64,000 nt of DNA, taken from contig NZ_JAPKNA010000004.1 of the NCBI RefSeq assembly GCF_026344135.1, positions 1 through 64,000 on the forward strand, written 5' to 3'. The DNA is from Alcaligenes parafaecalis. Its GTDB lineage: Bacteria; Pseudomonadota; Gammaproteobacteria; Burkholderiales; Burkholderiaceae_B. How positions within the stretch are numbered: position 1 is the stretch's first letter; every line of letters starts with the position of its first letter. The position numbers and the translations under genes were made by a program. This document shows, one piece after another, positions 25,123 to 32,460 of the stretch. Below the pieces are notes generated by a model that worked only from the letters and a program-made list of their open reading frames with translations, was not told the origin of the DNA and searched no databases.

Positions 25123-25899
25123 TTACAAAGACTGCTTAAGGTTCCCAAGTAACTCCTGTGCCAAGCGCTCTACGTCCTCGCCCCTTGTATCCCAGCGGTC
25201 AACCACCTCACCGATATAAGCCAAACGCGCATATTCCAACGTCCTGGCCAGGTCCAAAGGCAGCTCGGGAATAGCCCACGCTGCCGCCTGCTCTTTAGTC
25301 ACAAAGTCCCCGTGCACGCCTGTGCGCCACATCCGTGCCAGGGTCAGCAGAACATTACGCTCGTCTCCCCGCAGCCCTTCGTACAAAGGCTCTGCGCCAT
25401 CCCGCATTGCCTGGCGTATATGCTCAATCGGCGTGGCGGGAACCTCAGCCAGCACATCCCTCCCCCACAACAACTTCGCCTGCTGGCAAGCCTGAGCCAG
25501 AAGCAATGTGTATTCCGGATCAGCGGCGGCTTCAGACAAGTAGCCTTCGTTGAAAGCATCCCGCAACCATTCGCCGTAGATAAACTCCACCTTGGCCGGA
25601 TGCATATTGCGTTGAAGATCAGCCAGACGACACACCACCAGCTCGATACAACGCGGACCACCCGGCGTAGCGGGATGAGGTGCAGAGACAGGCAATAAAG
25701 CCGCAATCAACTCCTGACGCTGTGTGTCTGACAAAGGAGCATCGACCACCGCCAATATATCCAGATCGCTTTGTGGCTTGAGCCCGCCAACCACAGCCGA
25801 ACCGTGCAGATAGAGAGCTTGCAAATCAAGGTTCAGGATTTTTTGCACAAGCGCCAAGACAGCCTGCAACTGGCTGTTCGAGTTTTCTAAATCCAGCAT
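25123..25899 (-). CDS. Aminoglycoside nucleotidyltransferase, AadA-like (ANT(3'')-type)
   Basis: A 258-residue enzyme of the size and order of the AadA family, which adenylates streptomycin and spectinomycin. The nucleotidyltransferase motif GSAVVGGLKPQSDLDIL holds the two metal-binding Asp residues, a third acidic residue is in IELVV, and the helical C-terminal domain has GDERNVLLTLARMW followed by AAAWAIPELP, both hallmarks of AadA. Divergence from the integron-borne aadA genes and the lack of any cassette site, integrase or IS nearby point to a resident chromosomal gene. Resistance is therefore possible but unproven. Confidence 0.82.
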   Translation of the reverse strand: MLDLENSNSQLQAVLALVQKILNLDLQALYLHGSAVVGGLKPQSDLDILAVVDAPLSDTQRQELIAALLPVSAPHPATPGGPRCIELVVCRLADLQRNMHPAKVEFIYGEWLRDAFNEGYLSEAAADPEYTLLLAQACQQAKLLWGRDVLAEVPATPIEHIRQAMRDGAEPLYEGLRGDERNVLLTLARMWRTGVHGDFVTKEQAAAWAIPELPLDLARTLEYARLAYIGEVVDRWDTRGEDVERLAQELLGNLKQSL

Positions 25900-26039
25900 T
25901 CAACAAGATCTCTTCAAAAACAGTATTAGCGACACAATCGGGGCGAGCAGGGAAACACCGGTTTATTGAACTAATATGTTGCTTGAACAAGCAGCGGGGG
26001 GATGATCAGGCGATTGCTTGAATGGGCTTCTGACAAGCC

Positions 26040-26193
26040 AAACACATACGTGACTACCTTCTTGAACGTCACTTTTTCACCCACACTGACAAGTCCACGC
26101 TCGGCTCGCGCTACTGCATCCAGAAGTGCCAGATCTGCAATGCCCTGCTTACGGGCAAACCGCTCGAACCATGCGCTTTTTGAAAATTCTCAC
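26040..26193 (-). pseudogene. Remnant of a RelE/HigB-like toxin gene
   Basis: Reading the minus strand from about 26170 down gives WFERFARKQGIADLALLD followed by AVARAERGL, the conserved front half of a RelE-type toxin family (compare WFxRWARKEGI and CxAVxEMxxGL forms). The likely start is GTG at 26193 (VRIFK), but an A5 run at 26177-26181 shifts the frame between VRIFK and the SAWFERF part; removing one A would join them. After AERGL the expected DADLGGGxxKxR region is not present. No antitoxin gene follows. The piece looks like a decayed toxin-antitoxin locus. Confidence 0.55.
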
Positions 26194-26210
26194 CACAGTC
26201 TCAAGCAGAA

Positions 26211-26233
26211 TCTATAACACCAAGTATTATAGA
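26211..26233 (-). promoter_or_regulatory. Palindromic operator/promoter of the toxin remnant
   Basis: TCTATAAnAC-N3-GTnTTATAGA is a near-perfect palindrome. On the minus strand it contains TATAAT, a consensus -10 box, 33-38 nt before the presumed toxin start. Toxin-antitoxin operons are typically repressed by binding of the complex to such a palindrome over the -10, so this is probably the surviving control site. Confidence 0.5.
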
Positions 26234-26241
26234 TAATGGCA

Positions 26242-26277
26242 GAAAAATGGCAGGCGCCTGATAGCAGGGGCCTGCCA
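26242..26277 (-). terminator. Intrinsic terminator of ychF
   Basis: TGGCAGGC / GCCTGCCA (8-bp stem, 26248-26255 with 26270-26277) followed on the minus strand by five T residues, 24 bp beyond the ychF stop. Confidence 0.85.
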
Positions 26278-26300
26278 CATCTACACCACTTGCAAGAAGC

Positions 26301-27392
26301 TTAGACGTTAAACAGGAAGTTCAGCACGTCGCCATCTTTGACGATGTATTCCTTACCTTCAGCGCGCATCTTGCCCGCTTCCTTGGCACCTTGCTCACCC
26401 TTGCAGGCTACAAAGTCGTCAAAAGCGATGGTCTGTGCACGAATGAAGCCGCGCTCGAAGTCGGTGTGGATCACGCCAGCGGCTTGAGGGGCGGTGTCAC
26501 CCACGCGGATGGTCCAGGCGCGAACTTCTTTGACGCCTGCGGTGAAGTAGGTTTGCAGGCCCAGCAAGCTGTAGGCAGCGCGAATTACACGGTTCAAGCC
26601 GGGTTCTTCCATACCCAGATCGGACAGGAATTCGATCTTGTCGGCGTCGTCCAGTTCGGCGATTTCGGCTTCGACGGCAGCACATACGGCCACAACAGGA
26701 GCGCCATCAGCAGCAGCGTAACTCTGCACGGCTTCCAGGTGGGGGTTGTTGGTGAAGCCGTCTTCTTTCACGTTGGCCACGTACATGGTGGGCTTGGCGG
26801 TGATGAAGCCGTAGGATTTGATCTGCAACAGTTCGTCTTCGTCCAGCTTCAGCGAACGTACGGACTTGCCTTGACCCAAGGCTGTCTCAATACGCTCCAG
26901 CAAGGCTACCAGTTTGGTCGCGTCTTTGTCGCCAGAGCGGGCCAGCTTCTGGTTGCGGTGTACCGCTTTTTCCACGATACCCAAGTCAGCCAATGCCAAT
27001 TCGGTGTTGATGATTTCGATGTCAGCCAGGGGGTCCACTTTACCGGCAACGTGAATCACGTTGTCATCGGCAAAACAGCGCACCACGTGCACGGTGGCAT
27101 CGGTTTCGCGGATGTTGGCCAGGAATTGGTTACCCAGGCCTTCGCCCTTGGATGCACCGGCGACCAGACCAGCAATGTCTACAAATTCCACCACGGCAGG
27201 CAGAATGCGCTCGGGGTTCACGATCTTGGCCAGATCTTGCAAACGCTGATCAGGAACTTCGACCACACCGACGTTCGGTTCGATGGTGCAGAAAGGGTAG
27301 TTTTCAGCCGCAATGCCGGCTTTGGTCAGAGCGTTGAACAGAGTGGATTTACCAACGTTGGGCAAGCCAACGATGCCGCATTGCAGTGCCAT
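26301..27392 (-). CDS. ychF: Redox-regulated ribosome-associated ATPase YchF (Ola1)
   Basis: A 363-residue Obg-family P-loop protein, the exact length of E. coli YchF. It has Walker A GLPNVGKST (residues 8-16), G3 DIAGLV, the NVKE element in place of the NKxD guanine motif (hence preference for ATP), a coiled-coil insert, and a C-terminal TGS domain ending in VKDGDVLNFLFNV. The start at 27392 corresponds to the family N-terminus MALQCGIVG; an upstream ATG at 27410 is not needed. It is the last gene of the minus-strand housekeeping series pth-CPBP-ychF. Confidence 0.95.
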   Translation of the reverse strand: MALQCGIVGLPNVGKSTLFNALTKAGIAAENYPFCTIEPNVGVVEVPDQRLQDLAKIVNPERILPAVVEFVDIAGLVAGASKGEGLGNQFLANIRETDATVHVVRCFADDNVIHVAGKVDPLADIEIINTELALADLGIVEKAVHRNQKLARSGDKDATKLVALLERIETALGQGKSVRSLKLDEDELLQIKSYGFITAKPTMYVANVKEDGFTNNPHLEAVQSYAAADGAPVVAVCAAVEAEIAELDDADKIEFLSDLGMEEPGLNRVIRAAYSLLGLQTYFTAGVKEVRAWTIRVGDTAPQAAGVIHTDFERGFIRAQTIAFDDFVACKGEQGAKEAGKMRAEGKEYIVKDGDVLNFLFNV

Positions 27393-27522
27393 GAGTATCC
27401 TGAAAATCAAAGAGTTATAAAACGATGCGCTATTGTAGCGCCCTTGGGCGCTGCAGGGCCTGCAGACGGCTCAGAACAGTCGTGCCGGGGACACAGGATA
27501 GCGCGTGGAGATGCCGATTTGC

Positions 27523-28341
27523 TTAGACGGGGATGCCGTCAAAGAGCTTGAGCAAGCCAATAATCAGCAAGACCGGACCGCCGTTAAAGATGGCGTGCAA
27601 CACAATCGACGCGCCAATGCCGCGACGCACGCGCAGCCAGGCCAGTACCAGACCCGTCATACATTGAGGCAGTACCAGCATGGGCAACAAGAACCAGCTC
27701 GTGCTGTTGAGCTGAAAGTTATACAAATGCAGCGCCCCAAAGGCCAGGGTCATGCCGTAGAACACCCAGGGGAACCAGCGCCAATAACGCCGCATGGAGG
27801 AAAATCGCCAGGCTCGCCCTTGCAAGGCCGCCAGGAGCTTGCGCCACCAAGGACTTCCTGCGGGTAAGGCGGTACGAGACAGGCCGGTGTAACGGCTAAT
27901 CCATAGCGCCAGCCCCAATGCCAGCAAGGCCTGCATGAACCAGCTTGGCCCCTGGAACATCAAGAGCACCGCCAGCGGGACTACCGTCAGCCATTGTGAT
28001 GGCCGTCGGAGTACAAAGCGGAAAACCAGCTCTTCCACGATGGGTGCCCAGATGATGGCTTGTACCCAAGGAATATTAGTAGGGTCCAGCCGGTGTTGAG
28101 CACCGCCTACTCCGGCTACGGAGACCGCAATCGGCCCCAGCACCAGAGCGTTAATCAGCCACAGCATGCCCGCCCATTGCAGCATGCGCTTCCAGGGCAA
28201 GGGAGCAAACCAATCCAGATACCAGCCATCTCCTTGCACTCTGCCGGGCAAGCGCCGGGCGCTACGGGGATGACGCAGAAAATGGAAAAAATCTTTGAGT
28301 TCGTCCCGGAAACGCATCTGGCTGCTTGGCGCTGGCGTCAT
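27523..28341 (-). CDS. CPBP-family intramembrane metalloprotease (CAAX/Abi-like)
   Basis: A 272-residue polytopic membrane protein. The three motifs of the CPBP (Abi, PF02517) family are visible in the right order: EELVFR (EExxxR), FGALHLYN (FxxxHxxx) and HAIFNG. Members process proteins in the membrane or give immunity to their own bacteriocins; no substrate is evident. It starts 3 bp after the pth stop and therefore is co-transcribed with pth, sitting between pth and ychF, which are directly adjacent in many bacteria. A cytosolic N-terminal tail of about 50 residues precedes the first membrane segment. Confidence 0.82.
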   Translation of the reverse strand: MTPAPSSQMRFRDELKDFFHFLRHPRSARRLPGRVQGDGWYLDWFAPLPWKRMLQWAGMLWLINALVLGPIAVSVAGVGGAQHRLDPTNIPWVQAIIWAPIVEELVFRFVLRRPSQWLTVVPLAVLLMFQGPSWFMQALLALGLALWISRYTGLSRTALPAGSPWWRKLLAALQGRAWRFSSMRRYWRWFPWVFYGMTLAFGALHLYNFQLNSTSWFLLPMLVLPQCMTGLVLAWLRVRRGIGASIVLHAIFNGGPVLLIIGLLKLFDGIPV

Positions 28342-28344
28342 GCT

Positions 28345-28941
28345 TCAGGCCTTCTGCGGCGCGTGAAGCTGGCGGGTCGCCTGTTCAAAGTCGCCACGCA
28401 GCAAAGCAGGCATCATGATGCGGCAACGGTTCATACCGTCTTCAATCTCGCGCAATTCTTCATTGCGGGGGGTATGCAGCACGAAGTTCACCACTTGCTG
28501 GGCCAGCCCCAAGGTACGGGGATGACCGATACCCAGGCGTAAACGCCAGAAATCCGGTGTACCAAAAGCAGATTGGATGTCACGCAGGCCGTTATGCCCG
28601 GCGTGCCCACCGCCTTTTTTCATCTTGACCTGACCTGGCAGCAAATCCAGCTCATCGTGCAAGACCAGCACTTGCTCGGGTTTGAGCTTGTAGAAACGCA
28701 TCAAGGCTCCGGCTGCCTGCCCGGATTTATTCATGAAGGTTATGGGTTTGGCGATGATGACGTTCTCACCTTCAAAGCGCGCTTTGGCGACCCAGGAAAA
28801 AAAGGATTTTTCCAGGTTGAAGGAGGCATGCAAATCATCGGCCAACTGGTCTGCCAGCCAAAAACCCGCATTATGACGGGTGGTTTCGTACTCGGGGCCA
28901 GGATTACCCAGGCCGACAATCAAACGGATAGGCTCAGACAT
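28345..28941 (-). CDS. pth: Peptidyl-tRNA hydrolase
   Basis: Releases peptides from tRNA that dropped off the ribosome. The 198-residue protein shows the conserved opening IVGLGNPGPEYETTRHNAGF, with the catalytic His, then LVLHDELDLLPG (catalytic Asp) and GHAGHNGLRDI (Asn). Typical bacterial size. It follows rplY and precedes the CPBP gene with a 3-bp gap. Confidence 0.96.
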   Translation of the reverse strand: MSEPIRLIVGLGNPGPEYETTRHNAGFWLADQLADDLHASFNLEKSFFSWVAKARFEGENVIIAKPITFMNKSGQAAGALMRFYKLKPEQVLVLHDELDLLPGQVKMKKGGGHAGHNGLRDIQSAFGTPDFWRLRLGIGHPRTLGLAQQVVNFVLHTPRNEELREIEDGMNRCRIMMPALLRGDFEQATRQLHAPQKA

Positions 28942-28984
28942 GAATGTTTTCGCAGGAAGCAGCTACATCGGCAAGGATGCAGGC

Positions 28985-29024
28985 ACAAATAACAAACCCC
29001 CGCCAGCATACGCTGACAGGGGTT
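28985..29024 (-). terminator. Terminator after rplY
   Basis: A 13-bp stem (with two G-U pairs on the minus strand) around an ATAC/GTAT loop, 45 bp past the rplY stop, followed on the minus strand by a T-rich stretch. It would end the prs-rplY transcript, leaving pth with its own promoter or by readthrough. Confidence 0.7.
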
Positions 29025-29069
29025 GATTCGCCAAGCTGTCTGCCGACCGAAGCCAGCAGGCAATCTTGA

Positions 29070-29669
29070 TTACTCGGCGCTTTCTTCTGTTTCTTCCGAA
29101 GCAGCAGCACCACCACCAACTGGCAGAGCAGCAGCCAGCAGAGGGTTGGCGTCGTTGCCAGCGTAAGTCACACCACGTGGCAGCTTGATGCTGTCCAGGT
29201 GCAAGTTGGCGTTGGCAGTCATGCCGCTCAGGTCCACAGTGATGGACGCAGGCAGGTTACCTGGCAAGCAGGTGATTTCCAGGTCGGTCAGGATGTGGCT
29301 GATAACTTGGCTGCTCAGCTTGACGGCTGGGGACACATCGCCACCTTCAAAGTTCAAAGGAACTTTGGTGGTGATGGCTTGCGAAGCCAGAACGCGTTGG
29401 AAATCAACGTGCAGAACTTGCTGCTTGTATGGGTGCCACTGAACCGAGCGCAACAGCACTTTTTCAGCTTTACCGTCCAGTTCCATCGTCAGGATGGAAG
29501 CGTGGAAGGCTTCTTTGCGCAGGTTGTGGTAAGTCTCGTTATGATCCAGAGAGATCACGACGGGCTGTTCTTCGCCACCGTAAACAATAGCAGGAACTCG
29601 GCCAGCGTGACGCAGGCGGCGGCTCGCACTCGTACCTTGTACATCACGCGACGTAGCGGTGAATTTCAT
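29070..29669 (-). CDS. rplY: 50S ribosomal protein L25/Ctc family
   Basis: A 199-residue two-domain L25 (Ctc/TL5 type): an N-terminal 5S rRNA-binding domain (SRDVQGTSASRRLRHAGRVPAIVYGG area) and a C-terminal beta domain ending in an acidic Ala/Glu tail (EETEESAE). The short E. coli form lacks the second domain. The ATG at 29669 has GGAG at good spacing; an upstream ATG at 29681 is unlikely. It is downstream of prs, as in many bacteria. Confidence 0.94.
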   Translation of the reverse strand: MKFTATSRDVQGTSASRRLRHAGRVPAIVYGGEEQPVVISLDHNETYHNLRKEAFHASILTMELDGKAEKVLLRSVQWHPYKQQVLHVDFQRVLASQAITTKVPLNFEGGDVSPAVKLSSQVISHILTDLEITCLPGNLPASITVDLSGMTANANLHLDSIKLPRGVTYAGNDANPLLAAALPVGGGAAASEETEESAE

Positions 29670-29766
29670 GGAAAACTCCAATTTGCAGGATCATCAGATC
29701 ACTGCGAAAAAACGGTAGTTGCCTACCTAGTTGACGTGTGCCGCGACCAGCACACGCTAAAAAAAC

Positions 29767-30717
29767 TTAGTCAGTGAACAAGGAGCTGACGGATTCGGCG
29801 TTCGAGATACGCAAGATGGTCTCGCCCAACAATGCTGCACAGGACAGTTGGCGGATCTTGCTGCACTCGCGGGCCTTGGCGGACAAAGGAATCGTGTCCG
29901 TCACAACCAACTCGTTCAATTGAGAATGCGTAATACGTTCGATGGCTTCGCCCGAGAGCACAGGGTGCGTACAGTAGGCGTAAACCGCCTTGGCACCACG
30001 CTCTTTCAGCGCTTCAGCCGCCTTGCACAGCGTACCGGCCGTATCCACCATGTCATCCATCAGGATGCAGGTGCGTCCGTTGACGTCACCAATGATGTTC
30101 ATGACTTCGGAGACGTTGGCGCGTGGGCGGCGCTTGTCGATAATAGCCAGATCCACTTCCAGTTGCTTGGCCAGTGCACGTGCGCGCACCACACCGCCGA
30201 TGTCAGGCGAAACAACCACCATGTCCTGGTAGTTACAGCGCCAGATATCGCCCAGCAAAATGGGGGAAGCGTAGATATTGTCGACAGGGATATCGAAGAA
30301 ACCCTGGATTTGGTCAGCGTGCAGATCCATCATCATGACGCGATCAACACCAACCACTTGCAACATATTGGCTACGACCTTGGCAGAGATCGACACACGC
30401 GCCGAACGGGGGCGTCGATCCTGGCGGGCGTAACCAAAGTAAGGGATGGCAGCAGTGATGCGACCGGCCGAAGCACGGCGCAAGGCATCGACCATCACCA
30501 TGATTTCCATCAGATTGTCGTTGGTGGGAGCGCAGGTGGGTTGCAGAACAAAAACATCGCGACCGCGCACGTTCTCGTTAATTTCAACCATGGCTTCCCC
30601 GTCAGAGAAGCGACCCACCGTCATTTTCCCCAGCGACATATCAAGGTGGTTGACGACATCGACAGCAAGGCGAGGATTAGCCGTGCCGGTGAAGATCATG
30701 AATCGGTCTTGTGCCAT
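29767..30717 (-). CDS. prs: Ribose-phosphate pyrophosphokinase
   Basis: Makes PRPP from ribose 5-phosphate and ATP for nucleotides, histidine and tryptophan. The 316-residue protein (E. coli 315) has the flexible loop YARQDRRPRSARVSISAK, VMMMDLHADQIQGFF, and the PRPP loop ILMDDMVDTAGTL. It lies directly downstream of tRNA-Gln and upstream of rplY. Confidence 0.97.
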   Translation of the reverse strand: MAQDRFMIFTGTANPRLAVDVVNHLDMSLGKMTVGRFSDGEAMVEINENVRGRDVFVLQPTCAPTNDNLMEIMVMVDALRRASAGRITAAIPYFGYARQDRRPRSARVSISAKVVANMLQVVGVDRVMMMDLHADQIQGFFDIPVDNIYASPILLGDIWRCNYQDMVVVSPDIGGVVRARALAKQLEVDLAIIDKRRPRANVSEVMNIIGDVNGRTCILMDDMVDTAGTLCKAAEALKERGAKAVYAYCTHPVLSGEAIERITHSQLNELVVTDTIPLSAKARECSKIRQLSCAALLGETILRISNAESVSSLFTD

Positions 30718-30822
30718 GATGGGAGATAGATTTTTGATGCAGGAAAAGCAAAGCTGTTGATCGGGACCTCGTTAAGGCAACGACTCAACAGCTTTACATT
30801 ATCGCAGGCTAGGCCTGAAAGG

Positions 30823-30899
30823 TGGCTGGGGAAGAAGGATTCGAACCTTCGCATGCTGGAATCAAAATCCAGTGCCTTAACCAGCTTGGCGATTCCCCA
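30823..30899 (-). tRNA. tRNA-Gln(UUG)
   Basis: Reading the minus strand gives a 77-nt cloverleaf: 7-bp acceptor (TGGGGAA / TTCCCCA), anticodon arm CTGGA-TTTTGAT-TCCAG with anticodon TTG, T-arm GAAGG-TTCGAAT-CCTTC, discriminator G and encoded CCA. It starts 5 bp after the ispE stop and is probably cotranscribed with ispE and prs. Confidence 0.96.
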
Positions 30900-30904
30900 A
30901 ATAC

Positions 30905-31843
30905 TTACTTAATCCAGTAGCGTAGTGGATGATCTTGCAATCCAGAACAAACCCAAGTTTGTTCGACCAGCAACTTATCACCACTTGTTTCTGTGCTACC
31001 AGAAAAATCTATTTTACTGCTATTTCGGTCAATTTCAACTTGACCGTTCATGGCACTTTGCTTGTCTCTGCACTCAACAAACAAACAAGAACCTGAGCCC
31101 GTCATTCTAGCATTCAATTTTAAACTTTGCAAACCCTGTTTTAAATTTTCTAAATCAGGATAAAGACTGAATGCGACTGACTCCAGATTGTTTCTGCCAA
31201 AATAAGGATTGTTGTCCTTGAATTGCCAGAATTTTTCTTGCCAATCAGTAAAGAACGTCATTGTGATAGGTTTCTCATCACGTGTCAAGCATTCGGAGCT
31301 AAATATTTTTCCGGTGGATATAAATTGCGGCGGCCGGATGATCAGGTAGTCCCGGGGAGGCATCTGAATAGCTTGCAACTGCTCGCCTACCCCTTCGGCA
31401 AAAGCGGCCTGCCCAAATACGAATACGGGAACATCGGCGCCCAAGGGCAAGGCAATATCCATCAGGGCCTGACGGCTCAGACCCAAACCCCATAAGCGGT
31501 TCAACGCGATCAAGGTGGTGGCCGCATCGCTGGAGCCTCCTCCCATGCCGGCACCGGAAGGAATGTTCTTGATGCAAGAGATGTCCACGCCCTGATGGGT
31601 CCCGGTCGCTCGCTGCAAGGCACGGGCGGCTTTGATGACCAGATCTTGTTCGGGCTCTACATCGCTTAAGGTGCTGTGTGCCCGATGGATCTGAGCATCG
31701 CTACGCGGTACAAAGCTCAGGTAGTCATTCAGATCAACAAAACGAAAGGCCGTTTGCAGGAAATGGTAGCCGTCATCTCGACGGCCCGTGACATGCAAAA
31801 ACAGATTGATCTTGGCCGGAGCCGGGACATGATAGAGCGCCAT
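30905..31843 (-). CDS. ispE: 4-diphosphocytidyl-2-C-methyl-D-erythritol kinase
   Basis: A GHMP-family kinase of the MEP isoprenoid pathway. The 312-residue protein begins PAPAKINLFLHVTGRRDDGYH, has the ATP loop IPSGAGMGGGSSDAA, and MTGSGSCLF near the end. It is about 30 residues longer than E. coli IspE, the extra residues lying after MTGSGSC. The 3' half (about 30905-31320, residues beyond about 174) is only about 39% GC by hand count, against clearly higher values before and after. The protein is still in frame and keeps conserved residues, so the gene may be a mosaic. It is co-oriented with lolB (20-bp gap) and followed at 5 bp by tRNA-Gln. Confidence 0.93.
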   Translation of the reverse strand: MALYHVPAPAKINLFLHVTGRRDDGYHFLQTAFRFVDLNDYLSFVPRSDAQIHRAHSTLSDVEPEQDLVIKAARALQRATGTHQGVDISCIKNIPSGAGMGGGSSDAATTLIALNRLWGLGLSRQALMDIALPLGADVPVFVFGQAAFAEGVGEQLQAIQMPPRDYLIIRPPQFISTGKIFSSECLTRDEKPITMTFFTDWQEKFWQFKDNNPYFGRNNLESVAFSLYPDLENLKQGLQSLKLNARMTGSGSCLFVECRDKQSAMNGQVEIDRNSSKIDFSGSTETSGDKLLVEQTWVCSGLQDHPLRYWIK

Positions 31844-31863
31844 TACACAAACCTGCTCGGGCT

Positions 31864-32460
31864 TTACTGATCCACAACCAGACGCACACTGATAGAGCGG
31901 CTGGATTCATGACGATTCAGTTGCAGCAAGCGCGGCCCCTGCTCGTCGTAACGCGATAGCGTCACGCGCCAGCCAGACTGCTCGAAACTGCTCAGCTTTT
32001 GCTGATCATCCCGGCGTTCGCTCTGAACCGGGGCGCTACCCGTGCGGCCATGCAGCCAGTCACGCAAACCGGCGACGGGCACGGGACTGCCCAGAACCTG
32101 TTCAACCAGAGCATCGGGATGGGAAGCCACTTCCTGGCTGCCGTCCGTACGCTCCAGCATGGCCTGGCCGGGCAAGACCCAGACACGCGCCAAGGTGTTA
32201 CCCAGAGGATTGCTCAAGTCCAGCATGAGCTTGTGACCATCATCGCGCCAGGAAAATCCACCCTGCACGGCTTCCACCTGAGAGCTGGAATGAGTCACGC
32301 TCAGTGCAAAACGGCCGGAGCGCGACAAGGTCGATGCCGCAGACGCTGCATCGGTAGCGCCGCCAATTTCAGGTTTGGGAGGAGTCGCACAAGCACTGAG
32401 CAAAGCCACCAAGGCCAGGGCCCCTGCTCGGGACCAAACTCGCTGTTTCAAGATACTCAC
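31864..32460 (-). CDS. lolB: Outer-membrane lipoprotein LolB
   Basis: A 198-residue lipoprotein receptor that takes lipoproteins from LolA and inserts them in the outer membrane. The signal peptide ends in a lipobox LLSAC (Cys24), and the mature part has the eleven-stranded half-barrel features (GGFSWRDDGHKLMLDLSNPLGNTLA region). Its start overlaps the stop of the upstream TPR gene (ATGA). Order lolB-ispE-prs is the classic one. Confidence 0.9.
   Translation of the reverse strand: MSILKQRVWSRAGALALVALLSACATPPKPEIGGATDAASAASTLSRSGRFALSVTHSSSQVEAVQGGFSWRDDGHKLMLDLSNPLGNTLARVWVLPGQAMLERTDGSQEVASHPDALVEQVLGSPVPVAGLRDWLHGRTGSAPVQSERRDDQQKLSSFEQSGWRVTLSRYDEQGPRLLQLNRHESSRSISVRLVVDQ

Larger units (their letters stand above)
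25900..26300. other. Intergenic region with toxin remnant and ychF terminator
   Basis: About 400 bp without an intact gene. It holds, from right to left, the ychF terminator (26242-26277), a palindrome with a -10-like TATAAT (26211-26233) and a frameshifted piece of a RelE/HigB-type toxin gene (about 26040-26193). The remaining 25900-26040 contains no gene that I can recognise and no antitoxin. Confidence 0.6.

Noticed and set aside
25123..25899. AadA-like gene as an integron cassette
   Set aside because: No attC-like repeat, integrase, transposase or composition change surrounds it; it looks like a resident gene.
26002..26217. 71-codon plus-strand frame in the ychF downstream region
   Set aside because: It is antisense to the toxin remnant and consists mainly of Ser, Arg and Thr without a ribosome site.
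27437..27452. AGCGCCC-TT-GGGCGCT hairpin upstream of ychF as terminator of the CPBP gene
   Set aside because: The loop of 2 nt is too small and no T-run follows on the minus strand.
30823..31320. AT-rich ispE segment as a genomic island in tRNA-Gln
   Set aside because: Islands usually enter at the 3' end of the tRNA and carry an integrase and a repeated att site. The AT-rich part lies on the 5' side, is coding, and no repeat or integrase is present.
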